From an uncultured Clostridia bacterium (GTDB lineage Bacteria; Bacillota; Clostridia; Christensenellales; Borkfalkiaceae), in NCBI GenBank assembly GCA_947629225.1, contig CANRCY010000012.1:1-19301 (forward strand): DNA of 19,301 nucleotides, in the 5' to 3' direction. The position numbers and the translations under genes were made by a program. The notes under the pieces were generated by a model that saw only the letters and a list, made by a program, of their open reading frames with translations, did no database searches and was not told where the DNA came from. Each line of letters starts with the position of its first letter. The first letter of the stretch is position 1. Below, piece after piece: positions 1 to 6,595 of the stretch.

Positions 1-809
1 GCGTCGCTGCCCTGCGTGTGCAGATCGGAGTATTCCCCGCCCGTGCGGCACAGGACGACGACCGCTGCGTCGCCATAGGAGGAGAAGGAAGTCTTGACCG
101 CGTCCGTATAGGCAGACCACGCAAGCTCGTTCACCGCCCATGTCGCATTCTCGGTGCACGCGGATTGACGGTCCTGCCACTTGGTTTTTCCCGTATAGAA
201 ATCCCAAAGCGTGGGATTGACGGTCATACCTGCGCCTTCCAGTCCCTCTTTGAGATCGACGGAGTTTGCGCCCGAAGCGATCCAGCCGGAACCGGACCCC
301 GTTTCCACGAGATCGCGCGAGCCGCGCCCGAGCAGAGAAACCTTGTTGCCTGCGGCAAGCGGAAGAGCGCCCGCCTCATTCCAGAGCAAGACCGCCCCCT
401 CGCCCTCCGCTTCCTCGATCATGGCAAGATCTTCGGCAAGGATGGTGGCGCCGTTGACATTCTCGTAGTCGGAGGAGAAATATATGGGAGGATTTTTGAG
501 CGTGAACCTGCTCTTTGCCGCCCCGCATGAGGGGCAGACAAAGGTTTCGGGGACCTTCTCCCATTTGACCGAAGCGGGGATCTCCGCCTCGGGACAGCCC
601 TCCGCCTCGTCGTATTCGTAGCCGCACTCTTCGCAGACGTAGAAGAGATCCCCCTTGATCACTTCATAAGTGAGAGGATTTCCGAAAAACATATTGACTG
701 CGGGGAAAAAGCTTGCCGTAATAAAATACCCCGCCAAAAAAGCCGCAAACAGGACAATGAGAACGGAGGATATCACGGTCAAAAGGATCTTGTGCTTGAA
801 TAGCTTCAT
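1..809 (-). CDS. Membrane-anchored GH3 glycosidase with inserted rubredoxin domain, C-terminal part missing (5' portion only)
   Basis: The gene runs off the left edge; 269 codons are visible. The start at 809 is chosen for a GAGGTGA ribosome site 6 bp upstream. Residues 1-7 are basic and about 8-32 form one membrane helix, so the rest should lie outside the cell. Residues 57-102 are a complete rubredoxin domain: C59-x2-C62-G-Y, then C92-P-x-C95-G, with 29 residues between the pairs as in free rubredoxins. From about 110 the sequence resembles the alpha/beta-sandwich (usually C-terminal) domain of family 3 glycosidases, including a VLLWNEAGALPL segment and a GRGSRDLVETGSGSG loop. This domain comes first here, so the catalytic TIM barrel is presumably beyond the window, as in the C-domain-first GH3 enzymes of rumen clostridia. 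Likely role: extracellular beta-glycoside cleavage. The role of the iron domain is unknown. Its promoter carries the locus-wide TGCAA repeats. Confidence 0.8.
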   Translation of the reverse strand, partial: MKLFKHKILLTVISSVLIVLFAAFLAGYFITASFFPAVNMFFGNPLTYEVIKGDLFYVCEECGYEYDEAEGCPEAEIPASVKWEKVPETFVCPSCGAAKSRFTLKNPPIYFSSDYENVNGATILAEDLAMIEEAEGEGAVLLWNEAGALPLAAGNKVSLLGRGSRDLVETGSGSGWIASGANSVDLKEGLEGAGMTVNPTLWDFYTGKTKWQDRQSACTENATWAVNELAWSAYTDAVKTSFSSYGDAAVVVLCRTGGEYSDLHTQGSD

Positions 810-891
810 TTCGTTCACCTCGGCAAGATTTGCCTTTGACTTATTTTTGCAAAGAAATTACAAAAAAAGGTTCCATTTTCACTCTATTTGT

Positions 892-948
892 ATTTTAACA
901 AAATACCACGGGAAAAAGCAATTGCAAAAAAATCATAAAACATTGCAA
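892..948 (-). promoter_or_regulatory. Promoter of the GH3 gene with two TTGCAA half-sites 21 bp apart
   Basis: TTGCAA occurs at 943-948 and 922-927, exactly 21 bp apart. The proximal site is followed 24 bp later on the minus strand by a TAAAAT -10 (897-892) without a good -35. The same layout recurs upstream of three other transcription units in this locus. Inferred to be an activator site for the AraC-family protein encoded at 6502-5723. Confidence 0.6.
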
Positions 949-987
949 TTCGTGTACGAATGGCGTATTCCTTATTTATAACGGCAC

Positions 988-1016
988 AAAAAAGAACAGC
1001 CCCTCTACGGAGCTGT
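988..1016 (-). terminator. Intrinsic terminator of the Big_2 lipoprotein gene
   Basis: On the minus strand an 8-bp stem (1016-1009 with 1003-996, one G-T pair) and a 5-nt loop are followed by a T-rich tract (995-988). It lies about 20 bp after the lipoprotein stop codon and separates it from the GH3 gene promoter. Confidence 0.8.
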
Positions 1017-1034
1017 CCCCTTTTGCATTTTGTC

Positions 1035-2111
1035 TTATGCCTGCGCCGCCGTGAATTTGATGTCACTGAGCGTGATGACGATGGGCGTTGCGAGCGGCTC
1101 GGCCTCGTTACCGCCGTAGAAGCACATGTTCATGTTGAGCGGCATGCCGTCGGTCACGGTCGCGTTGTACGTCACTTCGACCGTTCCGTTTGCTTCCACT
1201 TCGAACTTCAAAGCGTCGGGAGAGGCGTTGTTCCTGTTGCCGAACGTGATAAAGCCTTTTACGTTCGCCGAGAGCGTGCAGGTAAAGGTGTAGGAAGTCC
1301 CCACCTCCCATTCGGGCTGATAGCGAAGGTAGTTCTCGGTGTACGTTGTGCCGTCCTCGGCATATTCGGTGCAGTAGTTGAGCGAATATACGACGGTGGC
1401 TCCTTTCTCCTTGGAATAGCTGTACTTTGCAGATGCGACCGAGATCTGGGAGCCGCTGCTCGTCTTGTCGAAGTAGAACCAAACGCCGGGTTCCTTGACA
1501 ACGTTGGCATTTGTAGCTCCGCGGGTGATATCATATTCGACGGGCGCGTTGGGATCGACGACTTTCACCGTGCAGGTGGCGGTCGCTTCGTCGCGCTTTG
1601 CGGTAATGACTGCCGTGCCGACTTTCAGCCCCGTGACAACGCCGCCCGCCACAGTCGCAACGGTTTCATCGGAAGTGAGCCACGTTACTTCGCCGCCGTC
1701 GGAACAGGTCGCGGTGAGCGTGACGGTCTTTTGCTCGGTCGAAAGATCGATCTGCGCCTCCGTCTGGGAGATCTGCATCGTCCTTCTCGTCTTGACCGTA
1801 ACGGTGCACGTTGCGCTGCTGTCCTCTCCCACGCTTGCGGTGATGGTCGCCGTCCCCGCTTTCACGCCGCGGACGGTGCCATTCGTCACGGTCGCAACCG
1901 CAGCGTCGGAGGTCGTCCACTCGATCTTTTCATCGGCTTCGAGCGCATGGGAAGCGGTCGCCGTAAGGCGGACGGACTCTCCTGCGAAGATCTCGGCTGT
2001 GGCTTTATCGAGCGATAAGGTGAGCGGCTCTTTCCCGCAACCCGCAAAAGCGGGCAGCAGCATGACGAGCGCCACGGCAATGGCAAAGAACGATCTGAAT
2101 TTGCTTTTCAT
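1035..2111 (-). CDS. Lipoprotein with two bacterial Ig-like (Big_2) domains and a C-terminal beta-sandwich
   Basis: 358 aa. The ATG at 2111 is preferred over an in-frame Met 21 codons upstream, because AAGGAG lies about 10 bp before it and a type II signal peptide begins there (residues 1-24, lipid-accepting Cys25 after FAG). Residues about 29-108 and 112-185 are two Big_2 repeats; both have a TSD-VATV segment, then G-x-V-x-G-x-K-x-GTA-x-ITA, the hallmark of the family. Residues about 190-358 look like an all-beta, aromatic-rich domain similar in character to carbohydrate-binding or beta-sandwich modules, but I cannot name the family. No catalytic motif is visible. It should be anchored on the outer face of the membrane. 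It has its own promoter with the shared TGCAA repeats and its own terminator. Inferred role: binding a uronic-acid-containing glycan at the surface. Confidence 0.85.
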   Translation of the reverse strand: MKSKFRSFFAIAVALVMLLPAFAGCGKEPLTLSLDKATAEIFAGESVRLTATASHALEADEKIEWTTSDAAVATVTNGTVRGVKAGTATITASVGEDSSATCTVTVKTRRTMQISQTEAQIDLSTEQKTVTLTATCSDGGEVTWLTSDETVATVAGGVVTGLKVGTAVITAKRDEATATCTVKVVDPNAPVEYDITRGATNANVVKEPGVWFYFDKTSSGSQISVASAKYSYSKEKGATVVYSLNYCTEYAEDGTTYTENYLRYQPEWEVGTSYTFTCTLSANVKGFITFGNRNNASPDALKFEVEANGTVEVTYNATVTDGMPLNMNMCFYGGNEAEPLATPIVITLSDIKFTAAQA

Positions 2112-2144
2112 GTTTCTTGCACTCCTTGATATAAATTTGATTAA

Positions 2145-2200
2145 ATTATACAGTAAAATGCAAGAAAAAAACATTGCAATTCTTTTGCTTTGGATTGCAA
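2145..2200 (-). promoter_or_regulatory. Promoter of the Big_2 lipoprotein gene with two TTGCAA half-sites 21 bp apart
   Basis: TTGCAA is present at 2195-2200 and 2174-2179, 21 bp apart, each inside ATTGCAATT. A perfect TATAAT -10 (2150-2145) follows the proximal site by 23 bp. The -35 position has only T-rich sequence, which fits activator dependence. Shared architecture with the other promoters of the locus. Confidence 0.65.
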
Positions 2201-2214
2201 TTCAAACATAGATG

Positions 2215-3726
2215 TTATTTTATATAGAGGGGCACATCGTCAAAAAGCCCCGTTTTGTTGGCGGTGAGAGCGAACTCTTCCGTATCGATCAGGGTGACGC
2301 CCGCGGGCATCGACAGCGGATTTTTGCTCGTGCGCACGGCAGTGGCGCTTTTCTCCGTGACGGCGGAAAACACATATTTCCGCTTCGCGCCCTCCACGCG
2401 CAGTCCTTCGACGGTGACGGACGGCAGATAGCAGGGGTAACCGAAATCCCAATCGTTCCAGCTCGCCTGCACAAGATAGAAATTGTCAGATGTGGCGTGC
2501 ATCACACAGTCCGAAAAGAGGACTTCCCCTTTCCAGGTACTGCCGTAGTCGGCGCGCAGCTGCAAGAAGTGGTCGCCCGAGAGGCGCTCGACCCGTTCGA
2601 TGACGAGGGAGCCTTCGCCGATGATCGTGAGGATCTGCCCGAGTACGGTGTCGGTGACCGTGGCATTGTAGACCCCTTGGTGGGCGTCGAAGCGGGAGAG
2701 CGTGCAACCCGTCATACAGAGATTTTTGCAGAAATTGGATGCCATCACGCCCCAGTAAGCCGTATCGGTGACCGAATTGGACTGCGTGCAGCCGCGCCAC
2801 GTCACGCGGTTGCAGTGGGCCGCCTGCGTGTCGTAGGTGCCCTGCGATACGGCGCCCGTCGGTTTGATGTTCGTATAGACCTTGTGCCCCGTGAGAACGC
2901 AATTTTCGATCGTTACGTTGTCCGCATAGTTGACGCTGTAAAAGCCTCGGTAGGGAGAACCGTGATCTCCCTCCTGCGTGACATAGTGTTTTACATCCGC
3001 AAGCGTCGTATTGGAGCGGCGGATATCGATCCCGCGGCCGTAATAACTTGCACTGATGGGCGCGTCGTTTGCTATGGTCGTAAAGATCCCGCCGCGGACC
3101 GTGATGGGCGCGTCATCGGCGGGGTATGCGGTCATCTTCGTCAGCCGTCCGTAGTCCTTCAGAATGGGCGTGTCGGCGTCGACGTTCCCCGCTGCGTCGG
3201 CAAGGACGATCTCCTGCCGCGCGGTGCCGTCGTTGGTATTTTTGCCGTAGCGGATATATTCCTTGATGTCCTTGTCTTCGAGATAGAGCAGCACGCTCTC
3301 CCCGAATTCGATGCCGAGGGACTTTTGTCCCGCTTTCAGCGAATAGCCGTCGGGCAGCTCCACATTATATGCCGTCTTGTCCGAAGCGATGCGGAAGAGA
3401 TTTGCGGCGCGGTCGTCCGGATCGACGGCCCTGTCGTCGACAAGAAATTCCGCATTTCCCCAATCGGTGTCGGTACGGACGGTGGCTGTCCCTGTTCCGC
3501 CGAGATAGTAGCGGGCGTTCCCGTCCGCACGGACTGCACAGCCGTGTTCGTTGGCATAGTCATGGGTGCGCACGATCGCGGGAAGGTCGTCCGTCACGCC
3601 GTCGCCCACGGCGCCGAACTGCGCGTAGGTGACGTATACCTCCTCCTTTTCGGGCGTCTGCGGCAGACAGGCGCAAAGACATGCGCATGCAAAAGCCAAG
3701 AGGACAACGGTCGCCGGTCGCTTCAT
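2215..3726 (-). CDS. Secreted right-handed beta-helix lipoprotein, pectate-lyase-superfamily type
   Basis: 503 aa. The ATG at 3726 is chosen over an in-frame start 7 codons upstream, because AAAGGAG sits 8 bp before it and it overlaps the preceding GH2 stop as ATGA. Residues 1-20 are a lipoprotein signal (LCAC, lipidated Cys20). Residues about 33-60 carry the FGAVGDGVTDDLPAI opening typical of the Pectate_lyase_3 / GH28-like beta-helix superfamily. The remainder has many short beta-strand repeats (for example NVTIENCVLTG, NLCMTGCTLSRFDA), consistent with a parallel beta-helix. No catalytic residues could be assigned, so it may be a lyase, a hydrolase or a binding protein. It is co-translated with the GH2 gene although the two products act on opposite sides of the membrane. 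Inferred role: attack on or binding of an extracellular uronate-containing polysaccharide. Confidence 0.82.
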   Translation of the reverse strand: MKRPATVVLLAFACACLCACLPQTPEKEEVYVTYAQFGAVGDGVTDDLPAIVRTHDYANEHGCAVRADGNARYYLGGTGTATVRTDTDWGNAEFLVDDRAVDPDDRAANLFRIASDKTAYNVELPDGYSLKAGQKSLGIEFGESVLLYLEDKDIKEYIRYGKNTNDGTARQEIVLADAAGNVDADTPILKDYGRLTKMTAYPADDAPITVRGGIFTTIANDAPISASYYGRGIDIRRSNTTLADVKHYVTQEGDHGSPYRGFYSVNYADNVTIENCVLTGHKVYTNIKPTGAVSQGTYDTQAAHCNRVTWRGCTQSNSVTDTAYWGVMASNFCKNLCMTGCTLSRFDAHQGVYNATVTDTVLGQILTIIGEGSLVIERVERLSGDHFLQLRADYGSTWKGEVLFSDCVMHATSDNFYLVQASWNDWDFGYPCYLPSVTVEGLRVEGAKRKYVFSAVTEKSATAVRTSKNPLSMPAGVTLIDTEEFALTANKTGLFDDVPLYIK

Positions 3727-5630
3727 TTCTTTTTCTCCTTTTGCCAATTTTTCGTGTCAGATTTTTTAAGGATATAAGCAGGATCGGGTTTTGCCACCTT
3801 GATCACTTTACCGCTGTCGGAAAGAGAACCCGCCCGCACTTCGATCTCGTTTACGTCCTGCATGCGGCAGACAAAGCGGAATACCTTGTCCCCCCGCTGT
3901 GTTCCGAGCGATCTCCCGTTGACAAACGCCTCGACCTCGGGCAAATTCGTGCAGACCGTGATCTCGAGCCGCTTGCCCGTTCTGTTTACAAAGCGCTTCC
4001 CGCAGAGGTGGACAAAAGGCTCCTTGCTCCAATATGCCCGATAGAGATAAAAGACGTCCTTCTTTGTCTTTCGGTCGAAGGTGACAAGCCCCTTGTGATT
4101 CATGCCCGGCTCGCCGCCCTGGTCGCGCGCGTCCGCGGCAAAGTCGAACATGTTCCAGAGGTGGGTCGCCCAGAATTCGGGATGCTTTTCAAAGAACTTC
4201 AGCATATACGCATGGTACTTGAACTGATATTCCTCGGTGTTGTCCCCTCTTTTGGGTTTTACAGCATGTAAATTGGGCATGCCTTCCGCGCCGTATTCGC
4301 TCATGCCGAATATGCGTTTGGGGTTGAAAAGGCGGTAAAACGCATACCACGCCTTGTTGAGGAAGAGGCACGGGACGTACCAACCGAGATAGAGGTTCCA
4401 GCTCACCGCGTCCGTGATCTTCCCCACGCGGTGGAAGGGAGAACACATCGCAAAACAGGCAAGCGTGGTAAAGCGGGAGGGATCGAGTTCATGGCAGAGC
4501 GCATTCAGCTTCTTATGCAGGGCGAGCATGTCCCGCTTATGGCGGCGGAACATGGTGATCTCATTGGAAATTCCCCAGCAGACGATGCTCGGATGGTTAT
4601 ACTGCTGGTAGATGAGTTCTTTCATCTGCGAAACGGCGTTTTCGTTTGCCGCGGGAAGATGGCGGGAAATATAAGGGATCTCCGCCCATACGATCAGGCC
4701 GTATTTGTCGCAAAGATCGTAGAAATAGTCGTCGTGCTGGTAGTGCGCGAGGCGGACCGTATTTGCCCCCGTTTCGAGGATGAGCTTGATGTCCTCCTCG
4801 TGCTCTGCCGCGGTGATGGCGTTGCCAAGCCCCTTTCTGTCCTGGTGGCGGCAGACGCCGTGCAGCGGATAGGGCTTCCCGTTGAGATAGAATCCCCTTT
4901 TCGGGTCGACGGAAAACGTGCGGAACCCGAAATTCGCGCTCACTTCGTCGAGCAGCTCTCCCCCATCGTAAAGCCGCGCGACGGCGCGGTAGAGATGGGG
5001 ATCCTCCACGCCCGCCCACAGTTTTGCATTGGGGACCGTAAACGTTTCGCCGTTTTTTCCCGTGCAGACAAGACGGTCGCCGTCATACAGGGAAATTTCG
5101 ATCTCTCCGCCGTTGGAATAGGCCGTCACCTTTACAACGCCGTTGCCGTCCTTTACGGTCGGCTCCGTTTTGATGGCGCCCGATCCGTAAAAGAGAAGGT
5201 CGAAATGCGTTTCCGGGACGACGATCAGATCAACGTCGCGGTAGACGCCGCCGTAAAAGGTAAAATCGGCGGTCTGCGGGTACACTCTGTCCGTCTTGGC
5301 ATTGTCGACTTCGAGTTTCAGCACATTGTCGGGGCATAAAAGGTCGGTGATATCCGCCCGAAAGGTGGAATACCCCCCGTCGTGCGAGGCGGCCTGCGTG
5401 CCGTTGACCCATACGCGGCAGGATGAATTCACCCCCTTGCACTCAAGAAAGACCCTTTCCCCCTCCCGTGCACGCGGGTCGGAGAAGGTGCGCTCGTAGG
5501 TGCAGACGCCGCGGTAGTAATCGTTGCCCCCGTCCTGTCCGTCGACGGCATTCCATGTATGCGGAAGCGTCACCTGCTCCCGCTTCCCCTCTTTGGTAAA
5601 TTGCCAGTTTTCATTTAATTTGATTTTCAT
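3723..5630 (-). CDS. Glycoside hydrolase family 2 enzyme (beta-galactosidase / beta-glucuronidase type), cytoplasmic
   Basis: 635 aa. The ATG at 5630 has GGAGG 6 bp upstream; a TTG 5 codons earlier overlaps that site and is rejected. There is no signal peptide, so it acts in the cytoplasm. Domain order is the GH2 sugar-binding jelly roll (about 1-140), immunoglobulin-like domain (about 145-240) and TIM barrel (about 245-540), then a short C-terminal beta segment. The acid/base is Glu357 in GISNE and the nucleophile Glu445 in SEYG. GVCRHQDR (258-265) and RLAHYQHD (293-300) look more like GH2 beta-galactosidases. N511-H-K513 matches the N-x-K motif that contacts the carboxylate in beta-glucuronidases, but similar residues occur in other GH2 groups. 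In a glucuronate locus beside a GPH transporter, release of glucuronate from imported uronides is plausible; beta-galactosidase remains possible. First gene of a two-gene operon, with a 4-bp overlap with the beta-helix gene. Confidence 0.88.
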   Translation of the reverse strand: MKIKLNENWQFTKEGKREQVTLPHTWNAVDGQDGGNDYYRGVCTYERTFSDPRAREGERVFLECKGVNSSCRVWVNGTQAASHDGGYSTFRADITDLLCPDNVLKLEVDNAKTDRVYPQTADFTFYGGVYRDVDLIVVPETHFDLLFYGSGAIKTEPTVKDGNGVVKVTAYSNGGEIEISLYDGDRLVCTGKNGETFTVPNAKLWAGVEDPHLYRAVARLYDGGELLDEVSANFGFRTFSVDPKRGFYLNGKPYPLHGVCRHQDRKGLGNAITAAEHEEDIKLILETGANTVRLAHYQHDDYFYDLCDKYGLIVWAEIPYISRHLPAANENAVSQMKELIYQQYNHPSIVCWGISNEITMFRRHKRDMLALHKKLNALCHELDPSRFTTLACFAMCSPFHRVGKITDAVSWNLYLGWYVPCLFLNKAWYAFYRLFNPKRIFGMSEYGAEGMPNLHAVKPKRGDNTEEYQFKYHAYMLKFFEKHPEFWATHLWNMFDFAADARDQGGEPGMNHKGLVTFDRKTKKDVFYLYRAYWSKEPFVHLCGKRFVNRTGKRLEITVCTNLPEVEAFVNGRSLGTQRGDKVFRFVCRMQDVNEIEVRAGSLSDSGKVIKVAKPDPAYILKKSDTKNWQKEKKK

Positions 5631-5647
5631 GGAACGCCTCCGCAATC

Positions 5648-5703
5648 ATTGTAGCGAAAAAGAGCGGCATTTTCCATTGCAATTGCCACTCTTTTTTTTG
5701 CAT
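5648..5703 (-). promoter_or_regulatory. Promoter of the GH2 / beta-helix operon with TGCAA half-sites 21 bp apart
   Basis: ATGCAA (minus strand) at 5703-5698 and TTGCAA at 5682-5677 are 21 bp apart. TACAAT (5653-5648) follows the proximal site by 23 bp. The start codon lies 18 bp after the -10, giving a very short leader that holds GGAGG. Same architecture as the other promoters of the locus. Confidence 0.65.
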
Positions 5704-5722
5704 TTCTTCCATTTTTGCGCCT

Positions 5723-6502
5723 TCAATCGGAGATGAGCAGCATCCCCGCCTTATACAGTTTGAGATATTGGCGATAAAAGGTGGAGTAATTTTCAAATCC
5801 GAATTTCTCGGCGACCGCCGCCTTCTTTTCCCCCGCGAGAATGAGCTGGTGGGCGGCAATGACCTTCTTCATGCGCACATACTGCATGATCGGGATCTTC
5901 ATGTACTGCTTGAATTCGTTGCTGATGTACGATTTCGAAAAGTGAAAGACCTCGCTCAGAGAATCCAGCGAGATGGGAAGCGCCAGGTTTTCGTCGATGT
6001 ATTTTACCATTTCGGCGATGACGGCATTCGTCTGGCGCGGGGTGTCGGCAGGCTCTTTCGAAAGCATGATGAGCAGTTTTACCACATCGCTTATGAACAT
6101 GGCGACAAGCTCTTCTTCGGAAAAATTTCCATAGTCGTAGTAGGAATCGAACCGGTTGAACAGCGAGGACTGTCCCTTGAGGCCGCCGAAGAAGGGACCG
6201 AGGCGGACAACGCGTTCGGCGAGGAACTTCGGGAGCGCGGAATTCGGAAATTTCAACACATAGCGCTCGTACCTTACGGCGGAATTGACCGTGGCAAAGT
6301 GATATTTCCCCGGCGAGATCAGGACCAGATCCCCCGGGAAGAGATGCCTTGTTTCCGACTCCACGGTGTAATCCACATCCCCCTCGACGAAAAAGATGAT
6401 CTCGTTGAAGGCGTGGACATGCTTGTAATACGACTCCGTAGGTAAGGAAGCCGCATCCAATTTGTGCGCGAAGTCGATCCCGCCGCTGACAAAGCTGAAC
6501 AT
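5723..6502 (-). CDS. AraC-family transcriptional regulator (cupin + AraC HTH)
   Basis: 259 aa. The start at 6502 is the first Met of the cupin domain; the longer reading frame would add a 19-residue extension that lies across the promoter. Residues about 1-110 form an AraC-type cupin sensor (HxHxFNE near 28-34, then FPGDLVLISPGKYH). Residues about 165-255 are the paired helix-turn-helix domain: SLDSLSEVFHFSKSYISNEFKQY and AVAEKFGFENYSTFYRQY. The usual proline-containing ending of the second HTH is replaced by a short KAGMLLISD tail. It lies between the catabolic operon and the glycosidase operon, and the TGCAA pairs spaced 21 bp in front of four units fit tandem recognition by the two HTHs. 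Inferred role: uronate-responsive activator of the locus. No Shine-Dalgarno sequence is visible (see promoter). Confidence 0.88.
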   Translation of the reverse strand: MFSFVSGGIDFAHKLDAASLPTESYYKHVHAFNEIIFFVEGDVDYTVESETRHLFPGDLVLISPGKYHFATVNSAVRYERYVLKFPNSALPKFLAERVVRLGPFFGGLKGQSSLFNRFDSYYDYGNFSEEELVAMFISDVVKLLIMLSKEPADTPRQTNAVIAEMVKYIDENLALPISLDSLSEVFHFSKSYISNEFKQYMKIPIMQYVRMKKVIAAHQLILAGEKKAAVAEKFGFENYSTFYRQYLKLYKAGMLLISD

Positions 6503-6508
6503 GCTCTT

Positions 6509-6559
6509 ATTATAGCATATTGTAAAGAAAAATGCAATAAATCGAAGAAAAAATTGCAA
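6509..6559 (-). promoter_or_regulatory. araC-type regulator promoter, TGCAA site over the -35, apparently leaderless
   Basis: A perfect TATAAT (6514-6509) stands 17 bp after TTGCAT (6537-6532), which is both -35 and half-site. A second TTGCAA lies at 6559-6554, 22 bp upstream rather than 21. Only 6 bp separate the -10 from the ATG, so transcription should begin at or within 1-2 bases of the start codon. The different geometry suggests autoregulation by exclusion of polymerase (inference). Confidence 0.55.
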
Positions 6560-6595
6560 AAATTTTTATAAAAGGAGCCAAGCCGCGGAAAAAAC

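Noticed and set aside
670..981. Plus-strand frame of 103 codons upstream of the GH3 gene
   Set aside because: It spans the GH3 start, promoter repeats and part of a terminator, and has no ribosome site.
960..2018. Plus-strand frame of 352 codons opposite the Big_2 lipoprotein
   Set aside because: Starts inside the terminator region of the real gene and gives a composition typical of antisense GC-rich sequence.
2112..2214. Riboswitch or structured leader before the Big_2 gene
   Set aside because: The gap is fully explained by the TGCAA repeats, the -10 and a short AT-rich leader; no conserved aptamer-like structure is seen.
2212..3777. Long plus-strand reading frame (521 codons) opposite the beta-helix lipoprotein gene
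   Set aside because: Antisense to a gene with a lipoprotein signal, ribosome site and translational coupling; there is no promoter for the plus strand and no recognisable domain in the translation.
6540..6595. Possible terminator between the LarA-type gene and the AraC-family gene
   Set aside because: The region is AT-rich with small palindromes but has no stable GC stem followed by a T-run; read-through into the regulator gene remains possible.
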